Positions 54,202-63,513 of a stretch of DNA of 64,000 bases are shown one piece after another (position 1 is the first letter of the stretch; the number at the start of each line of letters is the position of its first letter). Source of the stretch: Pseudomonas silvicola (GTDB taxonomy: Bacteria; Pseudomonadota; Gammaproteobacteria; Pseudomonadales; Pseudomonadaceae); contig NZ_CP093280.1 of NCBI RefSeq assembly GCF_026651855.1, positions 5,496,001 to 5,560,000 of the forward strand, read 5' to 3'. Under the pieces are notes generated by a model. That model saw nothing but the letters and a program-made list of their open reading frames with translations. It ran no database searches and was not told the DNA's origin. Made by a program: the position numbers and the translations under genes.

Positions 54202-54284
54202 GGGACCGGGCGCCGCTCGGTAAAAGCGCACCGTCATGCTTGCCCCAAGGTGCAGTGAACGCTTCCCAGGCCGCGCCCGGTCCC
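54202..54284. repeat. Palindrome pair (family A) between entC and fepB
   Basis: GGGACCGGGCGCCGCTCGG (54202-54220) faces CTTCCCAGGCCGCGCCCGG TCCC (54262-54284), a degenerate copy of the element at 2053-2141. It lies between two outward-facing promoters. Apart from this and the two Fur-like boxes, the gap 54033-54412 shows nothing. Confidence 0.65.
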
Positions 54285-54370
54285 AATGAGCAATGCCCGG
54301 CTCACTGCAAATATGTATCATTAATGTTACCGGCCCACACACACTTCTGCTTGCAGACCTGCAGCCCATT

Positions 54371-54389
54371 GATAAAAATGGGAATTATT
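54371..54389 (+). promoter_or_regulatory. Fur-like box upstream of fepB
   Basis: GATAAAAATGGGAATTATT matches the Fur consensus at about 12 of 19 positions. It ends 23 bases before the fepB start codon, so it likely overlaps the fepB promoter or leader and represses uptake genes when iron is replete. Confidence 0.6.
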
Positions 54390-54412
54390 CTCTCTCAGGG
54401 ACGTTACCTGCC

Positions 54413-55417
54413 ATGACCCTTCGCCTGCCCTTCCCTTCCCTGCGCGCCGGCCTGTGCCTGTTGGCCGCCTGCCTCCCGTTGCTGGCCCATGCCGACGCCA
54501 GCTGGCCACGCACCGTCAGCGGTGAACACGGCAGCGTGGTCCTGGACCATGCGCCCAAGCGCATCGTGTCCACCAGCGTGACGCTGACCGGCGCGTTGCT
54601 GGCCATTGATGCACCCGTGGTGGCCAGCGGCGCCACCGTGCCCAACAACCGCGTCGCCGACGACCAGGGTTACCTGCGCCAATGGGGCGCCATCGCCAAG
54701 GCGCGCAATGTACAGCGCCTGTACATCGGCGAGGCCAATGCCGAATCGGTGGCCATGGCCGCACCCGACCTGATCCTGATCAGTGCCACCGGTGGCGACT
54801 CGGCCATGGCGCTGTATGACCAGCTGTCGGCCATCGCCCCGACCCTGGTGGTCAACTATGACGACAAGAGTTGGCAAGACGTGGAGCGACTGCTGGGCCA
54901 GGCGACTGGCCATGAAGGCCAGGCCCAGGCACTGATCAAGGCCTTCGCCGACCGCCAGGCCCAGGTGCGCAAGGACCTGACCCTGCCGCCCCAGCCGGTA
55001 TCGGCGTTCGTCTACAACCCGGCAGCGCGCCAGGCCAACGTGTGGACCCGTGAATCGTCCCAAGGCCAGTTGCTGGAACAACTGGGCTTCCAGTTGGCCA
55101 GCCCGTCACCGGCCGTGGCCAGCAACCAGACCATGGGCAAGCGCAAGGACATCATCCAGGCCGGCGGCGAGCACATGGCCGATGCGCTGACTGGGCAGAC
55201 CTTCCTGATGTTCGCCGCCGAGCCGGCCGACACCCAGGCCGTGCTGGGCAACACCCTGCTGGCCCACCTGCCGGCCGTGGGCAGCCAACGCGTATACGCG
55301 CTGGGCACCGACACCTTCCGCCTGGACTACTACAGCGCCAGCCACTTGCTGGACCGCCTGCAGGCACAGTTCGGCAAGCCCGGCACTCAGGCGCCAGCCG
55401 CCACCGCGTCGAACTGA
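54413..55417 (+). CDS. fepB: Ferric catecholate siderophore-binding periplasmic protein (FepB-like)
   Basis: 334 residues. Signal peptide [21 protein letters not shown] ends near HADA (no lipobox at the right place, so soluble periplasmic). A helical-backbone binding protein of the FepB group follows: [30 protein letters not shown] and [13 protein letters not shown] are typical. It would deliver the ferric siderophore to the FepDG permease. The gene is divergent from entCEBA, behind its own Fur-like box, and its last 31 bases overlap the 3' end of the convergent entS. Confidence 0.9.
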   Translation: MTLRLPFPSLRAGLCLLAACLPLLAHADASWPRTVSGEHGSVVLDHAPKRIVSTSVTLTGALLAIDAPVVASGATVPNNRVADDQGYLRQWGAIAKARNVQRLYIGEANAESVAMAAPDLILISATGGDSAMALYDQLSAIAPTLVVNYDDKSWQDVERLLGQATGHEGQAQALIKAFADRQAQVRKDLTLPPQPVSAFVYNPAARQANVWTRESSQGQLLEQLGFQLASPSPAVASNQTMGKRKDIIQAGGEHMADALTGQTFLMFAAEPADTQAVLGNTLLAHLPAVGSQRVYALGTDTFRLDYYSASHLLDRLQAQFGKPGTQAPAATASN

Positions 55418-56628
55418 ACATGACGCAGCTGGCGCATGGTCAGCGCCAGCACCAGCCCCACCGCGACCGCCGCCAGGCCGAAGGCCATGGCAGCGGGTGC
55501 CGGCAACAACCATGAGCCCAAGCCCCCCAGCAGCGCTGCGCCCAGCGCATCGCCGCTGACGTTCTGCGCGGTCCACAGGCCATTGACTCGTCCCAGCAAG
55601 TGGTCGGGGGTCTTGGCCTGGATCAGGGCGTACTGCAACAGCGCATTCACCGCACTCAGGTAGCCGAAACCGGCCAGGCACAGCAGCGCCAGCCAGAACG
55701 CCGGCATCACGCTGAACAGGGCGATGGCAGCGAAGGCCAGGACCGCGCTGGCGATCATCCGCCGTCCAGGCCGCGGCGTTGCCGCCAGGCGCCCACTGGT
55801 GATAGCACCGATGGCCGCGCCCAGGGGCGTGGCGGCATACATGAAGCCCAGTTGCGTGGCGTTCAGGTGCCAGTCGCTGCCCAGCGCCGGGTACAGCACA
55901 CGCACCGCGCTGGCCAGGGTCAGCAGCCCCCCAATCAACGCCACGGTCCCCACCACGCGGTTCTGGAACAGAAAGCCGATACCGGTGGCCAGTGCGCGCA
56001 GCGGGTGCTCACGCGGTACCGGTGGCGGCGGCAGGCTGGGCAAGCGCAGTAACAACAGCACGGTGACCAGCGTGCCCAGGGCCGCCAGGCCGTAGTTCCA
56101 GGCCACGCCACCGAAGGCGATCAGCAGCCCGCCCAGCAGCGGCGACAGGATCGAGCCAAGGCGCACGGTGAGCATGCTGATGGCCCCCGCCTGCACCATG
56201 TGCTCGCGGCCCACCAGGGCGGGCGTGGCGGCCAGCAGTGCGGTAACGCCGATGGCACCGAAAAAGCCGTCCCACAGCGCCAGGCCGTAGATGGCCAGCA
56301 ACGAGGGCTGCGGCAACAGCGCGTTGAGGCACAGCCCCACAAAGGCCACGCCACAGGTGGAGCGCGCCAGCAGGATCAGTCGGCGGCGTTCGTGCCGGTC
56401 AGCCAGCACGCCGCCCAGCATCAGGCCGACGAACATGCCGGTGCCGGCCAGCGTCACCGCCAGCCCCACCTGAATCGGCGAATGGGTCAGGGCCTGGATC
56501 TGCACCGGCATGGCGATGGCCAACAGGCCCAGGGAAATCAGCGAAATGAGCCGCGCGAGGAACACCGCGCGAAACGCGGGGTGACTGTTGAGCAGGCTCA
56601 GGTTGATGAATACAGATGGTCTAGCCAT
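55387..56628 (-). CDS. entS: Enterobactin/DHB-siderophore exporter, MFS family (EntS-like)
   Basis: 413 residues with about 12 membrane helices. The N-terminus ([34 protein letters not shown]) and [21 protein letters not shown] are close to E. coli EntS, which exports enterobactin across the inner membrane. It is placed between fepB and fepD, as in E. coli, where entS is also near fepB/fepD. The start at 56628 is the first Met before helix 1. It diverges from fepD across 165 bases. Confidence 0.88.
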   Translation of the reverse strand: MARPSVFINLSLLNSHPAFRAVFLARLISLISLGLLAIAMPVQIQALTHSPIQVGLAVTLAGTGMFVGLMLGGVLADRHERRRLILLARSTCGVAFVGLCLNALLPQPSLLAIYGLALWDGFFGAIGVTALLAATPALVGREHMVQAGAISMLTVRLGSILSPLLGGLLIAFGGVAWNYGLAALGTLVTVLLLLRLPSLPPPPVPREHPLRALATGIGFLFQNRVVGTVALIGGLLTLASAVRVLYPALGSDWHLNATQLGFMYAATPLGAAIGAITSGRLAATPRPGRRMIASAVLAFAAIALFSVMPAFWLALLCLAGFGYLSAVNALLQYALIQAKTPDHLLGRVNGLWTAQNVSGDALGAALLGGLGSWLLPAPAAMAFGLAAVAVGLVLALTMRQLRHVQFDAVAAGA

Positions 56629-56793
56629 GGGTCCCTCGTGGCAATTGGGCAGTGCGCCACGATAGGCACGCTACCTATCGGGCGGCCCGCATGATAGCAT
56701 TCGCTAATCGAGTGCATAAAAGAATGCTTCGTATTTGTATCGATACACAGCCAGGCGAGAAATGATGTTCGCACCCCCCCGGCGCTGCCAGCC

Positions 56794-57780
56794 ATGAGCT
56801 TCCCGTTGCGGTTGATGACCGCCGCCCTGGCCTTGTTGGCCGCCATTCTCGCCAGCCTGCAGGTGGGCGCCCACTATGCGCCCCTCTCCCAGGTGTTCGA
56901 CGCCCTCGGTGGCCACTGCACCAGCCCTGATTGCATCATCATCACCGACGCGCGCTTGCCCCGTACCCTGGCCGGGCTGCTGGCCGGCGCTGCCCTCGGG
57001 GTAGCCGGGGCGCTGATGCAGACCCTGACCCGCAACCCCTTGGCCGACCCGGGCATTCTGGGCATCAATGCTGGCGCCAGCTTTGCCCTGGTGGCAGGCA
57101 TGAGCTGGCTGGGGGTCAATGGCCCTGACCAGTACGTGGTGTGCGCGGTGGTCGGCGCGCTGCTGGCCAACCTGCTGGTGACCCTCAGCGGCTTCACCGG
57201 TGGCGGGCGCATCAGCCCCATGCGCCTGACCCTGATGGGCGTGGCCCTGACAGCGGTGCTGGAAGGCATCAGCTCGGGCATTACCCTGCTCAACCCGCTG
57301 GTGTTCGACCAGGTCCGCTACTGGCAGGCCGGGTCGCTGGACGTACGCAACCTTGAACTCATCAAGGCTGCCGCGTGGCCCATCGGTCTCGGCGTGCTGC
57401 TGGCCCTGGCCCTGAGCCGTGCCCTGGACAGCCTGGGGATGGGCCTGGACATGGCCGCGGCACTCGGCACGCGGGTGTTGCGCACGCAGTTGCTGGGGTT
57501 ACTGGCCATTACCCTGCTGTGTGGCTCGGCCACCGCCGCGGTCGGCCCGATCGCCTTCGTGGGCCTGATGATGCCGCACCTGGCGCGCTGGCTGGCGGGC
57601 CCCGGCCATGGCCGGCAATTGCCCTTCATTCTGTTGCTGACCCCTGCCCTGCTGTTGCTGGCCGACAGCCTGGGCCGGGTGATCGCCGTCAGCGAAATGC
57701 GTGTATCGGTGATGACCGCCTTCATTGGCGCGCCGGTGCTGATTGTCCTTGCCCGGCGCCAACGCCTGGGAGGGCAGTGA
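56794..57780 (+). CDS. fepD: Ferric siderophore ABC transporter permease (FepD-like)
   Basis: 328 residues with about nine or ten helices. FecCD/BtuC-family landmarks include RLPRTLAGLLAGAALGVAGALMQTLTRNPLADP and GPIAFVGLMMPHLAR. It forms half of the inner-membrane channel for ferric catecholates. Its stop overlaps the fepG start (TGATG). A weak GATA-type sequence near 56693 could be a Fur site but is not convincing. Confidence 0.92.
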   Translation: MSFPLRLMTAALALLAAILASLQVGAHYAPLSQVFDALGGHCTSPDCIIITDARLPRTLAGLLAGAALGVAGALMQTLTRNPLADPGILGINAGASFALVAGMSWLGVNGPDQYVVCAVVGALLANLLVTLSGFTGGGRISPMRLTLMGVALTAVLEGISSGITLLNPLVFDQVRYWQAGSLDVRNLELIKAAAWPIGLGVLLALALSRALDSLGMGLDMAAALGTRVLRTQLLGLLAITLLCGSATAAVGPIAFVGLMMPHLARWLAGPGHGRQLPFILLLTPALLLLADSLGRVIAVSEMRVSVMTAFIGAPVLIVLARRQRLGGQ

Positions 57781-58775
57781 TGAACACCCTGCGCGAGCAC
57801 CGCCCAGTCACGACTGCGACCACGCTGGCCCTGCTGTGCCTGGCGCTGGGTACCTGGGCCCTGGCCAGCGGCAGCCTGACCCTGGGCCTGGGCCAGGTCA
57901 TGGATGCGTTGCGGGGCGCTGGCCCCCAGGGCACGCAACTGGTCGTGCTGCAATGGCGCCTGCCCAGGGTGGCCACCGCGCTGGTGCTGGGCGCGGCACT
58001 GGGGGTCAGCGGTGCGATCTTCCAGTCATTGATGCGCAACCCCCTGGGCAGCCCCGATATCATGGGCTTCAACACAGGCGCCTACAGTGGCGTGCTGGTG
58101 GCGCTGGTGCTGTTTCCAGGCAACACGCTGGGTACCGCCTCCGCCGCATTGCTCGGCGGCCTGATCACAGCGCTGGCGGTGTACCGGCTGGCCTGGTGCA
58201 ATGGCATCGGCACCTTGAGGCTGATCATCGTGGCGCTGGGGGTACGTGCCTTGCTGGTGTCATTCAATACCTGGGTGCTGGTCAATGGCTCGCTGGAAGC
58301 CACGTTGTCGGCTGGCCTGTGGAATGCTGGCAGCCTCAACGGCATGACCTGGGCCAAGGCCGTGCCGGCGCTGCTGTGCATTGCCGTGGCACTGGTGGCC
58401 AGCCTGGCCCTGAGCCTGCGCCTGCGCCTGCTGGAAATGGGCGATGACACAGCCAGCGCCCTGGGCGTGCCGGTGGAGCGTTCGCGCCTGGTGTTGCTGA
58501 TGCTGGGCGTGGTGCTCACCGCTGCCGCCACCGCCATTGCCGGGCCCATCAGTTTCGTGGCCCTTGCGGCGCCGCAGATCGCCCGGCGCCTGAGCCCCAG
58601 CCAGCGCCTGGCACTGCCTATGGCGGCGCTTACCGGCGCAATGCTGCTGATGGCCGCCGACCTGGCCGCGCAACGGCTGTTCCTGCCCTATCAACTGCAC
58701 GTCGGGCTGATCACCGTCAGCCTGGGCGGGCTTTACCTGATTGGCCTTCTGATTCGGGAAACACGCAAGCGATGA
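57780..58775 (+). CDS. fepG: Ferric siderophore ABC transporter permease (FepG-like)
   Basis: 331 residues of the same FecCD family: RLPRVATALVLGAALGVSGAIFQSLMRNPLGSPD and GPISFVALAAPQIARRL. FepD and FepG pair to form the channel. The start at 57780 overlaps the fepD stop; the long upstream frame is a shadow. Its stop overlaps the fepC start (ATGA), so the three genes are translated together. Confidence 0.92.
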   Translation: MNTLREHRPVTTATTLALLCLALGTWALASGSLTLGLGQVMDALRGAGPQGTQLVVLQWRLPRVATALVLGAALGVSGAIFQSLMRNPLGSPDIMGFNTGAYSGVLVALVLFPGNTLGTASAALLGGLITALAVYRLAWCNGIGTLRLIIVALGVRALLVSFNTWVLVNGSLEATLSAGLWNAGSLNGMTWAKAVPALLCIAVALVASLALSLRLRLLEMGDDTASALGVPVERSRLVLLMLGVVLTAAATAIAGPISFVALAAPQIARRLSPSQRLALPMAALTGAMLLMAADLAAQRLFLPYQLHVGLITVSLGGLYLIGLLIRETRKR

Positions 58776-59569
58776 GCGCCCTGCCTGTACCTTCACGCCT
58801 GTGGGCCGAGCAATTGACCCTGGGCTACGACGACAAGATCGTCGCCCGCGACCTGTCGGTGCACATTCCCGACGGCGAACTGACGGTGATCATCGGCCCC
58901 AACGCCTGCGGCAAGTCGACCTTGCTGCGCACCCTGAGCCGGCTACTGCAGCCCAGTGCCGGCCAGGTATGGCTGGACGGCCAGGCCATCAGCCGCTACC
59001 CCACCAAGGAAGTGGCCCGGCGCCTGAGCCTGCTGCCGCAAAGCTCCACGGCACCGGCTGATATTCTGGTGCGCGACCTGGTGGCGCGCGGCCGTTACCC
59101 TCATCAGGGGCTGTTCAGCCGCTGGCATGCCGACGATGAACGCGCCGTGCAGCAAGCCATGACGGCTACCGGGGTAGCCCAGTTGGCGGACAAACCCGTG
59201 GACACCCTGTCCGGCGGCCAGCGCCAGCGTGTGTGGATCGCCATGGTGCTGGCCCAGGAAACCCCTTTGGTGCTGATGGACGAGCCCACCACCTGGCTAG
59301 ACATCGCCCATCAGATCGACCTGCTGGAACTGATGCGCGAGTTGAACCGAGACCGTGGGCACACCCTGGTGGTGGTATTGCACGACCTCAACCATGCGTG
59401 TCGCTATGCCACGCACCTGATCGCCATGCGCGACGGCAAGGTACTCGCCAGCGGCGCACCGAAGGACATCGTCACCCCGGCGCTGATTCAGGCGGTGTAC
59501 GGCCTGGCGTGCGTCATCATCGAAGACCCGGTAGCGGGTACCCCGATGATTGTGCCGGTGGGGCGGTGA
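58772..59569 (+). CDS. fepC: Ferric siderophore ABC transporter ATPase (FepC-like)
   Basis: 265 residues with Walker A GPNACGKST, signature LSGGQRQR, and Walker B VLMDEPTTWLD, a FepC/FhuC-type pattern (TTxLD followed by IAHQIDLLELM). It powers FepDG import. It is the last gene of fepDGC, and the 160-bp repeat array starts about 30 bases after its stop. Confidence 0.94.
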   Translation: MSALPVPSRLWAEQLTLGYDDKIVARDLSVHIPDGELTVIIGPNACGKSTLLRTLSRLLQPSAGQVWLDGQAISRYPTKEVARRLSLLPQSSTAPADILVRDLVARGRYPHQGLFSRWHADDERAVQQAMTATGVAQLADKPVDTLSGGQRQRVWIAMVLAQETPLVLMDEPTTWLDIAHQIDLLELMRELNRDRGHTLVVVLHDLNHACRYATHLIAMRDGKVLASGAPKDIVTPALIQAVYGLACVIIEDPVAGTPMIVPVGR

Positions 59570-59599
59570 AGGTGAGGTCGAGCCCATGAGGCGGTTTCA

Positions 59600-61565
59600 A
59601 GGCGGTCGAGGCAATCCCCAGACATAACTGGCCCGAAATAGATGTAGGAGCAGAGCTTGCTCGCGAAGCGCCGCGCGGGCGGCGCGCGGTCTCAAGGGCG
59701 CTGGAGAAACCCAAGCCATGCACCTGGCGGCCTTGATACGGTTCCAAGCCGAAAAAACAAGGCGGCCCAGGCAATGGCACAGACATAACTGGCCCGAAAC
59801 AGATGTAGGAGCAGAGCTTGCTCGCGAAGCGCCGCGCGGGCGGCGCACGGTCTCAAGGGCGCTGGAGAAACCCAAGCCATGCACCTAGAGGCCATGATGC
59901 GGTTTCATGACGGGCTTTTAGGCCCCCACCGGAGATCTCATCATGGCCACCAAGCGCTAGTCGATGGTTTTGTAGCGCCCTTGAGACCGCGCGCCGCCCG
60001 CGCGGCGCTTCGCGAGCAAGCTCTGCTCCTACATCTGTTTCGGGCCAGTTATGTCTGTGGGATTGCCTCGACCGCCTTGTTGTTTGGCTTGGGATTGGGT
60101 CAGGGCCACCAGATGCATGCCTCAAGGTTTCCAGCGCCCTTGAGACCGCGCGCCGCCCGCGCGGCGCTTCGCGAGCAAGCTCTGCTCCCACATCTGTTTC
60201 GGGCCAGTTATGTCTGTGCCATTGCCTGGGCCGCCTTGGTTGTTCGCCTGGAGATTGGGTCAGGGCCTCCAGGCGCATGGCTTGGGTTTCTCCAGCGCCC
60301 TTGAGACCGTGCGCCGCCCGCGCGGCGCTTCGCGAGCAAGCTCTGCTCCCACATCTGTTTCGGGCCAGTTATGTCTGTGCCATTGCCTGGGCCGCCTTGA
60401 TTGTCCGCCTGGAGATTGGGTCAGGGCTACCAGGTGCATGCCTTGGGTTTCTACAGCGCCCTTGAGACCGTGCGCCGCCCGCGCGGCGCTTCGCGAGCAA
60501 GCTCTGCTCCCACATCTGTTTCGGGCCAGTTATGTCTGTGCCATTGCCTGGGCCGCCTTGGTTGTCCGCCTGGAGATTGGGTCAGGGCCTCCAGGCGCAT
60601 GCCTGGGTTTCTCCAGCGCCCTTGAGATCGAGCGCCGCCCGCGCGGCGCTTCGCGAGCAAGCTCTGCTCCCACATCTGTTTCGGGCCAGTTATGTCTGTG
60701 CCATTGCCTGGGCCGCCTTGATTGTCCGCCTGGAGATTGGGTCAGGGCCTCCAGGCGCATGGCTTGGGTTTCTCCAGCGCCCTTGAGACCGTGCGCCGCC
60801 CGCGCGGCGCTTCGCGAGCAAGCTCTGCTCCTACATCTGTTTCGGGCCAGTTATGTCTGTGCCATTGCCTGGGCCGCCTTGTTTTTTCGGCTTGGAACCG
60901 TATCAAGGCCGCCAGGTGCACGGCTTGGGTTTCTCCAGCGCCCTTGAGACCGTGCGCCGCCCGCGCGGCGCTTCGCGAGCAAGCTCTGCTCCTACATCTG
61001 TTTCGGGCCAATTATGTCTGTGCCATTGCCTGGTCCGCCTTGGTTGTCCGCCTGGAGATTGGGTCAGGGCCTCCAGGCGCATGCCTGGGTTTCTCCAGCG
61101 CCCTTGAGACCGTGCGCCGCCCGCGCGGCGCTTCGCGAGCAAGCTCTGCTCCTACATCTGTTTCGGGCCAGTTATGTCTGTGAGATTGCCTGGTCCGCCT
61201 TGGTTGTTCGCCTGGAGATTGGGTCAGGGCCTCCATGTGCATGCCTTGGGTTTCTCCAGCGCCCTTGAGACCGTGCGCCGCCCGCGCGGCGCTTCGCGAG
61301 CAAGCTCTGCTCCCACGTTTGTTTCGGGCCAGTTATGTCTGTGAGATTGCTTGGTCCGCCTTGTTTTTCCGGCTTGAGACCGTATCAGGGCCTCTAGGTG
61401 CATGGCTTCGGTTTCTCCAGCGCCCTTGAGACGTGCGCCGCCCGCGCGGCGCTTCGCGAGCAAGGGCTCGGCGCCCCCCTCGCTCCTACACCTGTTTCGG
61501 GCCAGTTATGTCTGTGCCATTGCCTGGACCGCTTTGTTTTCCACCTTGAAATCTCGTCGCTGCAG
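59600..61565. repeat. Array of about twelve 160-bp REP-containing repeats with an internal inversion
   Basis: Using the TTGAGACC landmark, ten plus-oriented units start at 59981, 60140, 60301, 60462, 60622, 60783, 60944, 61104, 61265 and 61426, spaced 159-161 bases. Two further units in the opposite orientation carry the complement near 59691 and 59852, again 161 apart. The orientation flips across a unique spacer at about 59890-59973. Each unit has a GC-rich palindrome (GCGCCGCCCGCGCGGCGC), a CTTCGCGAGCAAGCTCTGCTCC stretch like known Pseudomonas REP sequences, an ATTATGTCTG-like middle and a variable linker. Units share long identical stretches. The translated frames across it are by-products of the repeat, not genes. 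The rest of the gap, 61566-61700, carries the promoter and AAGGAG site of the next gene. Confidence 0.95.
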
Positions 61566-61700
61566 CGAAAAGCCCTTTTCTTGAGAAATTTCCTACATCC
61601 ACCCCACCCTCTGCTCCGCCACCCTCCCGAACTTGCGCCGTTCGTTCAAGCCCGACAGACCCCGAATCCCCGACCCTGTCCCTTTCCCAAGGAGTTGCCC

Positions 61701-62603
61701 ATGCGCACGTTCTTTGCCTGGCTGTATGCCCCGCTGTTCTTCTTCGGTTTCCTCGCCGCCGGTGTCTGGCTGGTGGCTGACGGCCTGCCAGTGCCGCTGT
61801 TGTTGGCGCTGCTGGCCTTTGCCGTCATGGTCTCGACCCTCGCCGAACGCTACCTGCCCTACCACCCCACCTGGAATACCAGCCACCAGGACGAACCCCG
61901 CGACCTGGCGCATGCGCTGGTCAACGAGGGCATCAATGGCCTGGGGGTGATCACTATTCCGCTGCTGGCCTGGCTGCTGCCCAGCCCAGGGCTGTGGCCC
62001 AGCCACTGGCCATTGTGGCTGCAATTGGCGGTGGCACTGCCCATCGCGGACCTGGGCATTACCCTGGTGCACTACGCCAGCCACCGCTCGCCCCTGCTGT
62101 GGCGCCTGCACAGCGTGCATCACAGCGTGAAACGCATGTATGGCTTCAACGGTTTGATGAAACACCCCCTGCACCAGACGCTGGAAGCGCTGGGCGGGGT
62201 AGTGCCGCTCTTGTTGCTGGGGCTGTCGCCCTCGCTGGCGGCGCTGCTGGGGTTCGCGGTGGGGATTCAGTTGCTGCTGCAGCACAGCAATGTCGACATG
62301 CGCATCGGCGTGTTGCGCCATGTGTTTGCATGGGCGCCGGTGCACCGCCTGCACCATCTGAAATATGGGCGTGTGGGTGATGTGAACTTCGCGCTTTTCT
62401 TCAGCTTCTGGGACCGGCTGCTGGGCACTGCCCTGCATTTGCCACACTATCGACTGGGCGATGATGTGGGCATCGGCGACCGGCCGGATTATCCGGTGGG
62501 GTATGTGGCGCAGTGCCTGGAGCCGTTCAAGCCCCAGGCGAAAAGCGCGCCCGCGACCGTGCCCCATGCGCTGACCCTGGCCTTGGAAAACCGCCGCCCG
62601 TGA
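61701..62603 (+). CDS. Sterol desaturase / fatty acid hydroxylase family membrane protein
   Basis: 300 residues with three or four hydrophobic segments and the eight-histidine pattern of the family: HYASHRSPLLWRLHSVHHSV, KHPLHQ and HRLHHLK. These histidines bind a di-iron centre for hydroxylation or desaturation of lipids in the membrane. The ATG at 61701 has an AAGGAG site 8 bases upstream. It is the first gene after the repeat array. Substrate unknown. Confidence 0.88.
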   Translation: MRTFFAWLYAPLFFFGFLAAGVWLVADGLPVPLLLALLAFAVMVSTLAERYLPYHPTWNTSHQDEPRDLAHALVNEGINGLGVITIPLLAWLLPSPGLWPSHWPLWLQLAVALPIADLGITLVHYASHRSPLLWRLHSVHHSVKRMYGFNGLMKHPLHQTLEALGGVVPLLLLGLSPSLAALLGFAVGIQLLLQHSNVDMRIGVLRHVFAWAPVHRLHHLKYGRVGDVNFALFFSFWDRLLGTALHLPHYRLGDDVGIGDRPDYPVGYVAQCLEPFKPQAKSAPATVPHALTLALENRRP

Positions 62604-62730
62604 TGGGGGGCCTGGCCTGAGGTAAAACACTCACCTAGCCCCTGCAACAGCACATCGCCAGCCTGCGGCGAACTTCCTGGGCGCCCCCGAGTCGGTATTG
62701 ATAGCCCATTGCGCCCAGGACTTTGCCCTT

Positions 62731-63513
62731 ATGTCCACCCCTCACCCACACCCGCAACCCGAACAGGCCGCGGCGGTACGCACCCTGCGGATCCTGACGG
62801 TCAACACCCACAAGGGCTTCAGCCCCTTGAACCGTACGTTCGTGCTGCCCGAGCTGCGCGACGCCGTGCGGGCGGTGTCGGCCGACGTGGTGTTCCTGCA
62901 GGAAGTGCTGGGCATGCACCGCCTGCACGGCCAGCGCTTCGCCAACTGGTCCGACGTGCCGCAATACGAGTTCCTGGCCGACAGCATGTGGCCGGTGTTC
63001 GCCTACGGGCGTAATGCGGTGTACCCGGAAGGTGAGCACGGCAACGCGTTGCTGTCGAAATTCCCCATCCTGCGCCACGACAACCTGGATGTCAGCGTCA
63101 GCGGTACCGAGCAGCGCGGCCTGCTGCACTCGGTGCTGCAGGTACCCGGCCACCGGGAAGTCCATACCATCTGCGTGCACCTGGGCCTGGGCGAACGCCA
63201 GCGCCAGCAGCAGTTGCAGCTGCTGTGCGGGCTGCTGGACAGTCTGCCCATCGATGCCCCGGTGATTGTCGCCGGCGACTTCAACGACTGGCGCAAGCGC
63301 GCCGACGAAGTGCTGGCCGCCTGCGACATGAAGGAAGTGTTCGCCCACACCTACGGCGCCGTGGCCCGCACCTTTCCGGCGCGCCTGCCACTGTTGTGCC
63401 TGGACCGGGTGTACCTGCGCAATGCCACCGCCATTACCCCGAAGGTACTGGCGCGCAAACCCTGGTCGCACCTGTCCGACCATGTACCGCTGGCCGTGGA
63501 GGTGCGCTTGTGA
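62731..63513 (+). CDS. Endonuclease/exonuclease/phosphatase family protein (YbhP-like)
   Basis: 260 residues of the EEP fold: LRILTVNTHKGFS at the start, VVFLQEV with the metal-binding Glu, HGNALLSKFPI, and the C-terminal AGDFNDW and SDHVPLAVEV. In E. coli the equivalent ybhP precedes clsB. Its stop overlaps the next start by 3 or 4 bases, so it is co-translated with the cardiolipin synthase. The true substrate is unsettled; a phospholipid-related role is plausible from context. Confidence 0.9.
   Translation: MSTPHPHPQPEQAAAVRTLRILTVNTHKGFSPLNRTFVLPELRDAVRAVSADVVFLQEVLGMHRLHGQRFANWSDVPQYEFLADSMWPVFAYGRNAVYPEGEHGNALLSKFPILRHDNLDVSVSGTEQRGLLHSVLQVPGHREVHTICVHLGLGERQRQQQLQLLCGLLDSLPIDAPVIVAGDFNDWRKRADEVLAACDMKEVFAHTYGAVARTFPARLPLLCLDRVYLRNATAITPKVLARKPWSHLSDHVPLAVEVRL

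Noticed and set aside
59600..61480. Several frames of 60-245 codons with repeated FRASYVCAIAW-like sequence
   Set aside because: They are translations of the 160-bp non-coding repeat. The same peptide recurs in different frames and on both strands, and the unit length is not a multiple of three.
59600..61565. CRISPR array
   Set aside because: The unit is 160 bp with near-identical sequence throughout, without short repeats separated by unique spacers, and no cas genes are near.
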